Positions 9,627-21,331 of a stretch of 64,000 nt of DNA are shown in pieces (the stretch's first letter is position 1; every line of letters starts with the position of its first letter). Source of the stretch: Sodalis endosymbiont of Henestaris halophilus (GTDB taxonomy: Bacteria; Pseudomonadota; Gammaproteobacteria; Enterobacterales; Enterobacteriaceae); assembly GCF_900161835.1 (NCBI RefSeq), contig NZ_LT897836.1, forward strand, positions 1,302,001 to 1,366,000. The letters are read 5' to 3'. Under the pieces are notes generated by a model. The model was not told where the DNA came from, did no database searches, and saw nothing but the letters and a program-made list of their open reading frames with translations. The position numbers and the translations under genes are program-made.

Positions 9627-10159
9627 CGCGACGCATGTGTGACTTCACCGATAGCCAATTTAAAATCAATAGCTTTAGGTGTAAGCGAATAACTGCTAGC
9701 TGATTAGTGCTAATCTAACTCATTCTAAAAAATAAGGAATGCAAAAAAAAGTTACTTTACAATGCACTAAACGCTGCGCTATGCACAAATACTGCCGATA
9801 ATACAGGCCATTACATAAATTTTAAAATACGAAGATAAATAAAGTGTTGGCCGGTCAATATATTCCCTAATGAATATACCACAACATAACGCTGGTAATT
9901 CTTTTACCATTATTAAACTGTCGCAAACGTCAAGACGACACAGGCAAACGGTTTTACTAATTCCCTATACTAAAACAAACACTGCCAGTTTGATAGCATT
10001 GATCACTGACAAGTTCTATCTTAGTAACGCAGGTAAAAACGCAGCTTGCGTGATAAACACATTGACTCACACTGCAATACTAGTTGCAGAATAAATTAGT
10101 AACAGAAAATAATATGGATAACATTACGCATTTGTTGCTCATGTACCGCTTAACTAGCC
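9627..10159. other. Eroded yadS-btuF interval
   Basis: In E. coli, yadS and btuF lie between erpA and mtnN. Only about 0.5 kb remains here, too short for both genes, so most of them was deleted. A 74-codon plus-strand frame (9870-10094) has no recognisable product and opposes the ancestral gene direction; I do not call it a gene. Confidence 0.5.
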
Positions 10160-10863
10160 CGCTAACTAGCTTTTGTATCATTTCCTCGACCAAACGAAAC
10201 GAGCTACTCACCGCAATAGTAAGAAATTTTTAAAATTTAAATGAGACGCTTGTTCTGCGACATCAGAGATGGCATGCACCACAACGAAAGGAACAGAAAA
10301 TTAGTAACACACATGAGCTATGGCGATAGACTCCACATTTCCACAGTAAGAAGTGCCTGCGGGAAGGTTTGTCGGATACGAGCCAGGAACCTCTACTGAA
10401 CCTTTTATAACGGTATCACCTCTGACCACCAAAGCTATCACAGCATGCATGCAGAGACTATCGATCATCTTCTCTTCCAGAACTATTAACAATGGAGCAG
10501 AATTGAACGATACCGAACACTGAGACATCTGGCCAAAATTCATAACCGAAAGCAGTGACATCGACATCGTGATATAGCACTTCATTACGCACTACAATAA
10601 CACGGACTTTCAATAGTCTGCGCTAAACTACCAGCAGAGCCAGTATTGATGAACAACTATGGTTCGAAATAATCTAGCATCAGCGTAGTACTCAAAGCGA
10701 CAGGAACCTTGCCAATACCGAATTTCATTAGCACTATATCAACGAAGCATAACTGATTAATATCATCTCATAAAACGCCTGCTTAATAGATAACCGAATA
10801 ACTTAAGCGATCGCGCAGTAGCGCGATTTCCTGTTTTATTGAGCAAATAATACCAATGAGCAT
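10160..10863 (-). pseudogene. mtnN: mtnN (pfs) pseudogene
   Basis: Full-length but broken 5'-methylthioadenosine/S-adenosylhomocysteine nucleosidase. From an ATG at 10863 the minus strand reads MLIGIICSIKQEIALLRDRL (E. coli [20 protein letters not shown]), then FGIGKVPVALSTTLMLDYFEP and INTGSAGSLA in another frame (E. coli [31 protein letters not shown]), then SIAIAHVCY followed by a stop and [21 protein letters not shown] (E. coli [31 protein letters not shown]). The length equals the 232-aa E. coli gene almost exactly, so decay has been by substitution and small indels. Loss means no recycling of MTA/SAH and no AI-2 precursor from this locus. Confidence 0.93.
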
Positions 10864-13800
10864 GCAAGGAATTCTCTTACTAATAAGAGTTAACGCATTT
10901 TTAAATAACATACATGTCAAAATAACGCATTTTAATACGTTTTACTCAGGGGTATAGTGTGACTAGTGTTTGTAGAATTAATAGATGATATGAATTTGAT
11001 GTAAAGAAAATAAATTGATATTAATTTAAACTAAAGATAAATTTTAACATTTTAGTACGCCGGTTAGCACGAGTCTGATAATTTTATTAGGCGCTAATTT
11101 GACAGCAATTCTATTGTCACATTATCAATATACGCCGGCTCTAACAAAGCGAAGCACCACCTACTAGGCCACACAACATATGACTTAATAATACATTATG
11201 CCTAATGTACTCTCGATGATAATCGTACAGTAGGTCGGAAGCAGCATTGTTAAAAAGATCTTTTATCTCCTCAAAAGCAATAGAGATAAATTGTGATGCG
11301 TTGGGATTATTTTATATTGCAGTTAGAAAATCCATGCAAAAGTTAATTACGATGATCTGTATCGTAGAATATTGATAATGCATCATCCACTATTTTCACA
11401 AAGTAATAATCAACAACAGGTTTTGTCGCCAACATAAATATCGCTAGTCTAAAGCAGGCAGGCCATTTGTAAGGATTTTGCTAGATTAATAACCTGTGTA
11501 CTAACACACTTTGTAGCAAAAAGATAGTAATGCATATTACGGCTCCATTAATCTCGATCTGTACTATATTTACAGAAATAACATTAATATAATCCTTATA
11601 GTACATTAAGTTACTAAGGATTAATTGACGTTATAAGCAGATCGGCTGCATTTTAAAATGCAACCGGACAACCTACTGGTCTGGACCGTAGACGTGCAAC
11701 TATTTTATGACGGGAAGTTGTGTTTTCTCTCGCAAACAATGTAGTATAGTATAAACTATAGTGGAAATTATTTTTAGTAAAACTTTCCCGGTAATTTATA
11801 TTTTGGAAATTAATGATTTATATTTTATTTCATTATCGATCTGTAAAAGTGTTGAAAATATTTTATTAAATAATTGTACCATTTACTAAAAACTGGAACA
11901 GTTTAGTTAAAGATAATCTGTATCAATGCGGCGATACAGAACAGGCTTGCAACGTAATAAGGTGATTACCAAAAGCAGGTAATCGTCAATTAGTTTTTAT
12001 GTATTAAAAGGCTTTAATACTATGAACAGTTAATTACACATACAATGCAACGCTTGCTAAATAATCTAGTGTTTATTTACGATAACATTTCACAGTCAAA
12101 CGTTAATAAAAACTTCATAACGATACTTTAGCTATTAAAGTATACGTAGATACATGCTATCTAACATGTATCTAACTTTACTTAAAATAATTATAACTAA
12201 AAAGTTATTTAATAATTAAAAATTTACCAGAAATTAACCCTGCTTAAAATATCACAGGTGATCTTGCAACAATCGGTAGTAAAGGATCACTATTCTGTAC
12301 ATCTCATCGTTCGCTGAACTGTATTCATAAACTATTTATCAAAATGATCTAACAGATGAATAAATGATGAAATAGTCAACCGCTATTATGCCAACCAGCT
12401 ACTTATAGCTTTATATTATTATTACTGGAGTTTAATAATATATTAAATATTAGTAAAATAATTTATTATAGCTGAAATGAATTCCATAGTCTGATAAGCT
12501 ACTGAGCAACTGCGAACATGACGTTAATTTATAATCTAAATCAATATGATTATGTATTTTGTAACTTTACTTTATACTGATATACAAAAATTGCTGCATT
12601 ATTCTTATAGAATAAGAAATCATTATGCATAGCAACATCTTACTTTAGGTCGCAAAATCATAAATAAACATCTATATGCGTCCGGATAAATATGCTTCTA
12701 AATCTAGATATAAAGCGAAGTCCTATTTCTGTTATGTTGATATAGACCACCTTAATTCATCAGCAATAAACTAAACTATGGACGCTGATGCTAAAGAATC
12801 ATATCCTTAATAGTGAATCTCAACATTAAGGGTTGCACATTAATCATATCGCGGCAACTTCTTGATTAGCTCACATAATTCTTCTAATTTTTGCTTAAAA
12901 GCATCGCTGAACCAAAATTACTCCTTATTTCAGATATTGGTGTGTAGAGTATAAAGAATGAAGAAAGCAACAAAAATCGACTAACAGTATTAAATAAATT
13001 TAATACACTAGGAAACATCTAATTATTATCTATGATATATAGCTTTATATAATAATGCCTAACAATCATGTAGTGAATAACGCTTCAAAACAAAATATAT
13101 TAATAAAGAATAAACTTTAACAAATTAGGGTTTGTGATTATAAATATTGCCGATACAACTAATTTAGTTTAAAGATCTAATCTTTATTAGATATAAATTA
13201 ATTCAAATTAGCTATAGGTAGTAGATTATATCGTGGCCATCAGAAATTATTAAGGATTGTAGGAAACCACGACACTAAATATTATCTAGTTGCTCGGACG
13301 TAGCCGATTAAATAGCAAAAATCATGATAACTTTATCTAGACCGATGATGTTATAAACTGAGACAATGTCATTAATGAACTAATTAACCAATAATTAGCG
13401 AGATTATTGGTATTAACACTGCCACAAGTAATTAGCGCAGAACGACGGTAATATTGTTATTATCCTTTTGTATACATGGTTTCATGTATACCGCCGAGAA
13501 AAACATGTTGATTACTATTTCATCATGAAAAACACATGTTCATAGCTTAACTTTAGGTATTTCAGTCCCACAATAAGTTGAACCAAACACTATCAGTTCA
13601 CTGCATATTGCAAAATGTTAAATATTGCCGAGATGGTTATTATATTTGTACTCTCAACCAAGCGGAAAAGATGCTATTTTTAACAAAAATGTCTAATTTC
13701 TTACAATAAAATCATTAAAGAATAAAATATAAGTATAATGGTTGCTTTGATAAAAACAAATAAAGTTCTAACAGAAAGTAATAATTACCAGGTAAATATA

Positions 13801-16800
13801 ACGAAATCGCAGATTTTTTGAATCTCAATTTATTTATAAACTAACTCATCTTTTAACTGAGCGTTGATTTTAGCTAATCAAGAGTGACAATAGATATCCT
13901 CTTGAAAAATACGGTCAAAATTTCGCGTGAAATGCGGATTTAAGCAATAAAGCCAAGGTAGATTAATTGCTATCTACTGACGGTGCTGATGATGAATAAC
14001 GACGCCAGGAGGATCTAACAATACAAGCGTGTTGTATGCGCGCAAATATTCATTAGGTATTATTTATGGTTTATTTCCTTGAAAGGTTATCTACAGGGAG
14101 AATGTTCTGCGGTTTATCAAGACCATTTATCTGCCGCGAAAGGTTTATATAATAATTTATTAGCTAAATATTAATTTTTTGATTATTAAAAATAAGTATT
14201 TTTATTTAAAATCTAAATAGAAAGTGTAGAAGCAGTATAAAAGTTAACATCCTAGCAAAACTAGGATTATAACTAAATGTAGCGGACAAATACGTAAGTT
14301 TTTACGGCAAGCCGCTAAAGACAAGTAACAAATATCACTTACATCTACTGCGACCTATATAATTAAAACATTATTTCTGATCTTAGGTGTCTGGAGAGTA
14401 TACTATTTTAATAGATAGCTTATTAAGCATTCTCTGCAATCTATCACGACCTTTAGGTTTTTTTTATTTTGATTATGACAAAAACGGCGCAGTAGTATAT
14501 CTATACAATGTATAAATTGCTTGAATCTTACACGTACTTTTATGATGAAAAGAAATGTAACATTTTTCTGTAAGAAAAAACTTAAAGTCACCTCATGATC
14601 ACGATAAGAAAGTAATCTTAGTCTCAGTAAGTTATATATTATTGCTTAATAAATGGTTGGTTCAGAGGTAACTTCACTACAATCTAGTAGTAATGAAATA
14701 AAAATAGCGCTGGTTATACCGACAACGACGATGCACCAATCTATGTTAAGTAATCCTAAAATTAATAATACACAAGTGTTAAGTAAAGACTCTAATTGAT
14801 ATTCAATATCATTGGTGGTGCTGATCAGATAATTGATGCAATACGTGCATATCCAGTCACGCATCTTCGATGCATTGAGGTTTTCGGGGGGCTGTCAATT
14901 TTTGAATTGAAAAGCAAAACCACGACCACTCTAGCAAACAGTATGCTAGGACTTACTGAAAAAATACATCTTTAGTGTACCATCCCCACCGAGTACAGAT
15001 CTGTTTGGGCCCAACAACAACGCGACGCATTGGCTATGCTGAGGTTAACGTTCTCTATGCCAGTGTTCGCATGCGAATTAATTTCTTTTATCAACGCGGC
15101 GAATAAGGGGCTTATAATTTAATATGATTTGCATCATTAAAATATTTAAAAAGCTTAATGGTAATACGGTTGGCAAAAGCTGAATAGGATCGTTTCTTTT
15201 TAAGGAAGTGAAGCTGAAGCTAAAGAAAATGATCTTTCCTGAAGAAATATATCCATATGATAGCAATGTTAGCGAAGAGTTGTTTAACGCATGTATTACC
15301 TTAATTTATCCCAACGGTACCTATTTTGACAGAGATTAGTAGACTCTGTCACAGGGATCTAAAAAATACTAAGCTATAACTAAAAATATATAACTTTAAA
15401 GGGTCAAACAAAGATTTTTTACCATGAAGTAATGTTTATTGCTACTGCAATACCAACTTATCGGTCGCTACTACTATGATCTTCATCAACTCATAAAAGG
15501 CATCATGCAATCATGGTTTAGTCAGTATATATATTTATCGTTTTAACGTACATAACATACGGGGTCAACAATATAAATCCGTTGGTTAGACCGATCGTTT
15601 AATATAAGCTAAATAAGATTTCTACTAAATCATATCAAGTTGATACGGATATTCAGAAACCTAAAATAGAACGGGTGTCTCAAAAAAGTTATCGGAGCTG
15701 TTAAAAAAATATATTATCGGTGAGCTACTACAGCATTATCAATGCCTCTCCTTACTTGTTATGATTATGATAGATATTGAATGATAAATAAATTAGATCG
15801 ACTATTCAATTAATAGTTAAGTAAGGTAGTCATTTTGACTGTATATGAAAATTAAGGAATATTAGCAAATTATTTAACACATCAGCGCTATCTGGTGAGT
15901 GCAAATCGTACTCCTAAGATTGGTATTAATTCACTAAACCTAAAGTTTCACTAATGGCACCAGTAAATGCGTTGCTTATCAAGCACACACGAACTTGCAT
16001 AGCAAAGTTGAAGATATTTCATTAGCAGTGATGAACTAAAAAAAGATAATTTTAAAATTTCTATAAATAATATTTGTCAATGTAAGGATAATCTAGTTAA
16101 TAATATTACGTTTTATAAACGTGATGAGAACTATTTTAAAATTTAAGTTTTTCTTTATTTCATAGAAATAAACTTTATTGCTTAACATGGATTAACCTTA
16201 AAACTACATATTTAGCCATACATAATAAAAAGATAAATATATTATATATACCATAAGTTGAGATTAATGAAGATAAAAAAATAATAACAACAATGCTCTA
16301 CTACCACGAGTTACTCTAGGTAAATAGATATTTCATGCTTTAACTCAAATTAAAAAATATTTGTTATGTTATATATTTTCTGCGCTGCGTTATTTAACCT
16401 TATCACCTATATAACATATAAAGCACACAACAATTATAGCAATGAATTATCATTATTTAATGACTTATTAAGCAGTTCAATATCAGGCGCTTTCACTTAA
16501 TGATTAGATAAATACATTTTCATTATATGAAATGTTTTTAATTTTATATTGATAAATTAAACTAATGTCATATTGACATAAAGCACATCATGCAATATAT
16601 AAATAAATTAATATAAATAATTATAAATAATGTGCATACATAAATATATAACTCATAATTATTATGAGTTAATTTAAAAGCATCTCATGCCTTGTATGAT
16701 ATGATTACGAAAATAATTATTAATATATATTGATACTTTTATTAAGCTAAATATTTGACAAGCAAAATCATTACGTCAATGTAGTAAAGTAAAATAAATA

Positions 16801-17173
16801 TAGCATAATCATAAGTATTTTAATAAATAATGATAAGTAAAACTAAATAAACTTATAATCAATACTCATGTGTGTATATTCATTAGGTATGCTATATACA
16901 ACAGATAATGTATCTGTATGACGACTAGAAAAAATAAAAGCATTTATTATGTTTTATTTTGTTAATCAGCTCCTACCTAAAATAGGGCGTCTTAAATTTA
17001 AGAGTTGCTATATGTGAACGTAAAATACAATATTAACAGCATGCTGAGATATAACTATTTGAATTGTTTAGATTCTTAATAATAAGAAAGCAAAAATATT
17101 AAACAATAAAATCAAGAAATAATTTATTACTGTAAATACAATTTATTAATAATCATTAACATATTATGTTTAT
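10864..17173. other. 6.3-kb non-coding, AT-rich stretch
   Basis: No recognisable gene. Short frames at 14403-14591, 14646-14864 and 15078-15266 have AT-driven composition and no family resemblance. Small GC-richer blocks around 11640-11720, 13900-14130 and 14990-15070 may be gene fossils that I cannot name. Inverted repeats seen: 11647-11662 (TGCATTTTAAAATGCA), 12150-12180 (arms TAGATACATG/CATGTATCTA) and 13470-13491 (arms GTATACATG/CATGTATAC, loop GTTT). Confidence 0.55.
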
Positions 17174-17256
17174 TACCCGGGACGAGACTTGAACTCGTAC
17201 AGCCAAAGGCCGAGGGATTTTAAATCCCTTGTGTCTACCAATTTCACCACCCGGGC
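17174..17256 (-). tRNA. leuZ: tRNA-Leu(UAA)
   Basis: Class II tRNA with acceptor strands GCCCGGG and CCCGGGT. The anticodon stem AGGGA/TCCCT closes a TTTAAAA loop, giving anticodon UAA. A long variable arm (CGGCCTTTGGCTG) is present, and the T-arm loop is TTCAAGT. It corresponds to leuZ beside cysT and pgsA. After the discriminator A the DNA continues ATA instead of CCA, so the CCA end is not encoded and must be added by tRNA nucleotidyltransferase. It lies 20 bases after the tRNA-Cys gene, presumably in the same transcript. Confidence 0.96.
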
Positions 17257-17276
17257 ATCGGAATCTTAAAACTTGA

Positions 17277-17347
17277 AGGCGCGTCCCGGAGTCGAACCGA
17301 GGTAGGCGGATTTGCAATCCGCTGCATGGCCACTCTGCCAACGCGCC
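17277..17347 (-). tRNA. cysT: tRNA-Cys(GCA)
   Basis: Acceptor strands GGCGCGT and ACGCGCC. The anticodon stem CGGAT/ATCCG closes a loop giving GCA. The T-arm carries GGTTCGACTCC, and the discriminator is T (U73), as in E. coli cysT. The three bases that follow are TCA rather than CCA. It is first of the pair on the minus strand. glyW, normally between cysT and pgsA, is not detectable in 17348-18911. Confidence 0.96.
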
Positions 17348-18911
17348 TAATCTTATCGTTTGTACTTACTTTAAATACTACTTAATCAGCAAATTGCTGA
17401 TGTTTTATGTTTTGGGAAAAATGTAATTTAAATCTACTCAAGCATCGATGTTAATTTTTTTGACACAAAAACACCAAAGCATTAGATCACAGCTAAACCG
17501 AATACGCAATAAAAATTATCTTGCCTTTTACTTACAAGTATTCAACAGGCATATCTAGCGCCAGGAAACATCTTTGAAGTCATTGCGTCAATGAATTACT
17601 ATAGCAACGTATACTGTAACACTTGCAACCTAAGTTCAGTTGTTTTACTCACCTCAAGGTGAATTTATAGGTTATACAATAATAAAAGTATTTACTGATA
17701 AATTTATATGAAAAACTAAAGTTGTCTTTGATAAAGATTACACTGATGAAGATGAGGTTAAATTAATACATCCCAATCGTTCAGTCATGACTAACTAAGT
17801 GAGAATATTAGTCTCTAACATAAGAGTAAACATCTCAACATAATTGCCATCATTCTTTTATATAGAGGGAATGCAAAATTTTTAAGAAAAAAACACTACG
17901 TCTTACCATGACGTGTAACTTCTTAGAAAAGAATAATTATTTTGATGTTAAATTAATTCAACGAATTTAGGTAAGCGATAAATTTATAAAACAATACCCA
18001 ACCTAATTGTTGTACTAGATTTTTGATATTTATCTCAGTAGATATCACTTACGGCATTTCTAAATCGATAAACCTTATGTTAAGTTAATCATTAAACAAA
18101 CCTTGTTTTATCACAGAAGCTTGAAACTGCCTAGAGCTGGTAGCTCTTCAGGAAACAACACCATTACTTTCATCATCATTCATACTAAAAATAATATTTA
18201 AATTATCCGTATTAGTTAATCGTCTAAAATATTTTTCGATAGTCAATTGCCAAAGTGCTTGCTAACAAAAACGTAATCAACAAAAACTTTGAAATACTTA
18301 ATCTTCTTGATCGCTACTTCAACATAATACAAAACTAGTCAAGTCTAGCTAGGTTACATCACTGAAATTTCGACGTTAGAAGGTTAAGCGTATTTGAGAT
18401 GGTGGTGCGATATTTGATCGCCCGTAATCGGGCAGTTTTGAGTAAGGTTATCCCCCTAGCCAGGGACTTAATCTAATTCGTAAAGAGCTGCAGGTAACCT
18501 GGAAGGTTAGGAATCGATCTTTAAGTGTTAAGTTTTATTAAGTCACCAAAGGAAACAATTTTATACCAGGAGTATGTTAGCAGGCACTATTGGCGCTATC
18601 GAATCATGCAAACAAAAGAACAACGCGACGTCATTGCTGGGATAACAAATCTGTTCAAACTGCTTTATGGTTTCTAAAAACAGAAAAGATACTGAGATAA
18701 AGTATCTAAATGCTACCTTAATGGTAGATAATATATACTGATATATTACATAGAATACTATAGCGACATCAAGATTTAATCGTATAATGAAGATATAATC
18801 ACAAAAGTATTAGTGATACTGTTTTATAAACAGTGCAGATAAAATAGTTCATATGCGTTGAACACCATAATAAATATTACCACCACGGTTGGTAATTTCT
18901 ACAAATTTTTC
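17348..18911. other. Non-coding stretch between cysT and pgsA
   Basis: About 1.6 kb where enterics have only glyW, so it contains inserted DNA. No glyW remnant is visible. A short hairpin (17385-17401, arms ATCAGCAA/TTGCTGAT) lies just upstream of the tRNA pair. Most of the rest (17880-18450) is copy A of the diverged repeat described below. The block 18400-18660 is richer in GC and looks like decayed coding sequence of unknown identity. Confidence 0.55.
17880..18450 (+). repeat. Diverged repeat, copy A
   Basis: One of three similar same-orientation segments (others near 23670-24200 and 29100-29540). Ordered landmarks shared with copy B: GATxTTAAAxTxATTCAA (17942), TTTATCTCAG (18029), AAACCTTAT (18070), ATTAAACAAAC (18091), GATCGCTA (18310) and GGTxACATCACT (18352). 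All copies are full of stops and indels. The source element is unknown; an old insertion sequence or a repeated accessory gene is possible. Confidence 0.55.
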
Positions 18912-19460
18912 TCAATCTCCAAATAAATCGTGCCTGATAGCATACAAATATTGAAACATTGAATAGAAAGTTAGCCCCGCCGCTATATAAAGCGCAATGA
19001 TACCTATCACAGATACGATATCTTCCGGCCGCCACAGCAACGCCACCAATGCAAGCATTTGCGCTGTGGTTTTTACTTTACTAGTCCAAGAAACCGCGAC
19101 ACTACTTCGTTTACCTATCTCTGCCATCCATTCACGCAATGCAGAAATAATGATTTCACGAGTAATCATGGTAGCTGCAGGAATTGTTATCCACCATGAA
19201 TGAAAATGTTCCGCCACTAACATCAACGCTGTGGCGACCATGACTTTATCTGCTACAGGATCGAGAAACGCGCCAAAACGGGTAATTTGTTTACAACGAC
19301 GAGCCAAGAAGCCGTCAACCCAATCTGTCGCAGCTGCGAAGATAAAAAATAACGAACAACTTAATGGAGCCCATTTGAAAGGCAGATAAAAAGCCAGAAC
19401 AAAGAACGGTATCATGAAGACACGTAATAAGGTAAGCCAAGTCGGTATATTCAGTTGCAT
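18912..19460 (-). CDS. pgsA: Phosphatidylglycerophosphate synthase PgsA
   Basis: Inner-membrane CDP-alcohol phosphatidyltransferase making phosphatidylglycerol phosphate from CDP-diacylglycerol and glycerol-3-phosphate; first committed step to phosphatidylglycerol and cardiolipin. The 182-aa product equals the E. coli length. The family signature DG(x2)AR(x8)G(x3)D(x3)D is complete at residues 49-71 (D49, G50, A53, R54, G63, D67, D71), preceded by D46. Several hydrophobic membrane segments follow. The start gives the [15 protein letters not shown]-terminus of the family; the upstream Shine-Dalgarno is weak. It follows the uvrC pseudogene in the ancestral uvrC-pgsA order, with only about 40 bases between them. 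Intact and probably essential, supplying the lipid substrate for Lnt and lipoprotein diacylation. Confidence 0.97.
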   Translation of the reverse strand: MQLNIPTWLTLLRVFMIPFFVLAFYLPFKWAPLSCSLFFIFAAATDWVDGFLARRCKQITRFGAFLDPVADKVMVATALMLVAEHFHSWWITIPAATMITREIIISALREWMAEIGKRSSVAVSWTSKVKTTAQMLALVALLWRPEDIVSVIGIIALYIAAGLTFYSMFQYLYAIRHDLFGD

Positions 19461-19497
19461 AGTGCTTTTTTTAAATATTTGGCAATAGTAGAAATTA

Positions 19498-21331
19498 AAA
19501 GCATGTTGCTATATTGATATTATTGTTTCAACGCATTAAATATTTTGCTAAATAACCTGAAATTTCAGGTACTTAGGCAATATATTTTATACTGGCATTA
19601 CATAACGTCTGCAAGCCGCCCATATAATGCAGCAGCGACTATCTACGGGCGCTGACCTACACCATCAATCAATTCCAGCACGCTGGTATTTTTTTTACCT
19701 TAGCACGTTTATTACGACGACTAGTAATAGCATGTTTATGTGAATCATCACGGATATGCTGAATTAAATGCAGCGCCAGCGAATCTGATGGCAGTGCTAT
19801 TCCTGCCTTATCCGGTTCTACAAACAAAGTTTCTAGTCCCGCCTGACGATCTATCCCTTTTTCTACACCTAGTAATATTACATGTGATTTATTCCAAGGA
19901 ATATCTAACTACTTGAACACGGCTTTGGTTATGCTTAAATAACCTTTTTATTATTAATAATTACGATGTCAGGAATTTTTCTCGTTCAAAACCTTACTAT
20001 AACGGCGACGTAGTACTTAATACATAGCAGCATAATAATTGTGTGGTAATGCCTTTAATATTATAATAACGATATTCATCTCGAGCTGGTCCGTTGCTGT
20101 CAAAAACAGCACAAGCAGCGGGAGTCTGCTTCCACCATTATATGGCTAATGTCAAAATACTCCATCCGGTTAATCGCCTCGATGCCAACAGCTCCGCCAG
20201 CACATCCAAAACGCTCATGTATCGTTGATTGCTGAGAAGTTTTTATTTTCAACGCCGTAGTAACCTTGGTTTTGGCCAGTTTTAATTAGCGATCACGATC
20301 GGCTACACGGTTGCGTCTGTATTTGAATTTTTGCTTATTTGATCGCTGCCGCCAATAGCGTTTTTTAGACAGAGTAAAGTCCAACGGAATTTCTTCCGGT
20401 AAAGACTGCATTTGACTGCCGTGCATATAAAATCATCCAACAAATGTCTGCACTACTTTTGCCAATTCGGTATAAGCTGGTACTTTTAAAAAAACTGCGA
20501 CTGCCTAATATTTTACTTTAGCGAATAAACAAAACATGCATGCAAGCTATACCAACTTCTAATAAAATTATTATGGCGTCTAATTTTTTTGTTGCCTAAA
20601 ACGAACTATTTTCCATTATAAACCGCACCGCCTGAATTTGATCGCACGGGCGCGCCGTTTCTTCAAATTTCAACGCATTGCTAGTCAGCTACATCTGTTT
20701 AACAAGATTATTAAGTACCTGTTGATTTTTGTCGGATAGAAATAAGCGTACATATTTTACCTGCTGCTGATATAACTCATAGTTAAAGAGCTTCCTTTAC
20801 GCACGGTCCCAATCAATGACCTATCTGATACTACAAGCATGAGCGTGAACGTTTTTGGTATACACGATTCTATCATTGTAAAATGGGAAACAATTTTTGA
20901 AACAAAGTTAACATTTTCTTGATTGTATAACTGTTGGGAACGGCTTAAAATAATCCTTTTTTGAATGTTTAGTGCCGTGATAAGCCATGATGACGGGATA
21001 CATATTTCTACTTAGGAATATAAAGTATAAAATTTGTCATAGCAAAACAATACGTTATAGCATGCTGATGTTGCTTAATGTAGTTATAATCAATCAACAG
21101 CGCCTCGGTATCTGTATGGGTATTGATTAAATCAATATAATAAATTTTCCTCACCAGTAGCTTGGTTTTGCGACTAGCAAACCTGTGAGCCAAAATAGCC
21201 TGCCAGGCGCTTTTTAAAATTTTTCCTTACCGATATAAATTACCTGACCAGACGTATCATACATAATACAGACTCCAGTCTGGACGGTTATAGTACTAAA
21301 AAATTGTTTAGCACTAAACTGTTAGTCACTA
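19498..21331 (-). pseudogene. uvrC: uvrC pseudogene
   Basis: Full-length relic of the UvrABC excinuclease subunit C. From the 5' end the minus strand reads FSAKQFFSTITVQTGV, then MYDTSGQVIYIGK (E. coli FDAKAFLKTVTSQPGV, MYDAGGTVIYVGK), then RFASRKTKLLVRKIYYIDL and THTDTEALLIDYNYIK (E. coli ASRKTEALVAQIQQIDV, THTETEALLLEHNYIK). Near the 3' end it reads [20 protein letters not shown] and LLHYMGGLQTLCNAS, matching the C-terminal helix-hairpin-helix region. Stops and frameshifts lie between. The length fits the 610-aa gene, and pgsA follows directly as in enterics. Nucleotide excision repair through UvrC is therefore lost unless another copy exists. Confidence 0.95.
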
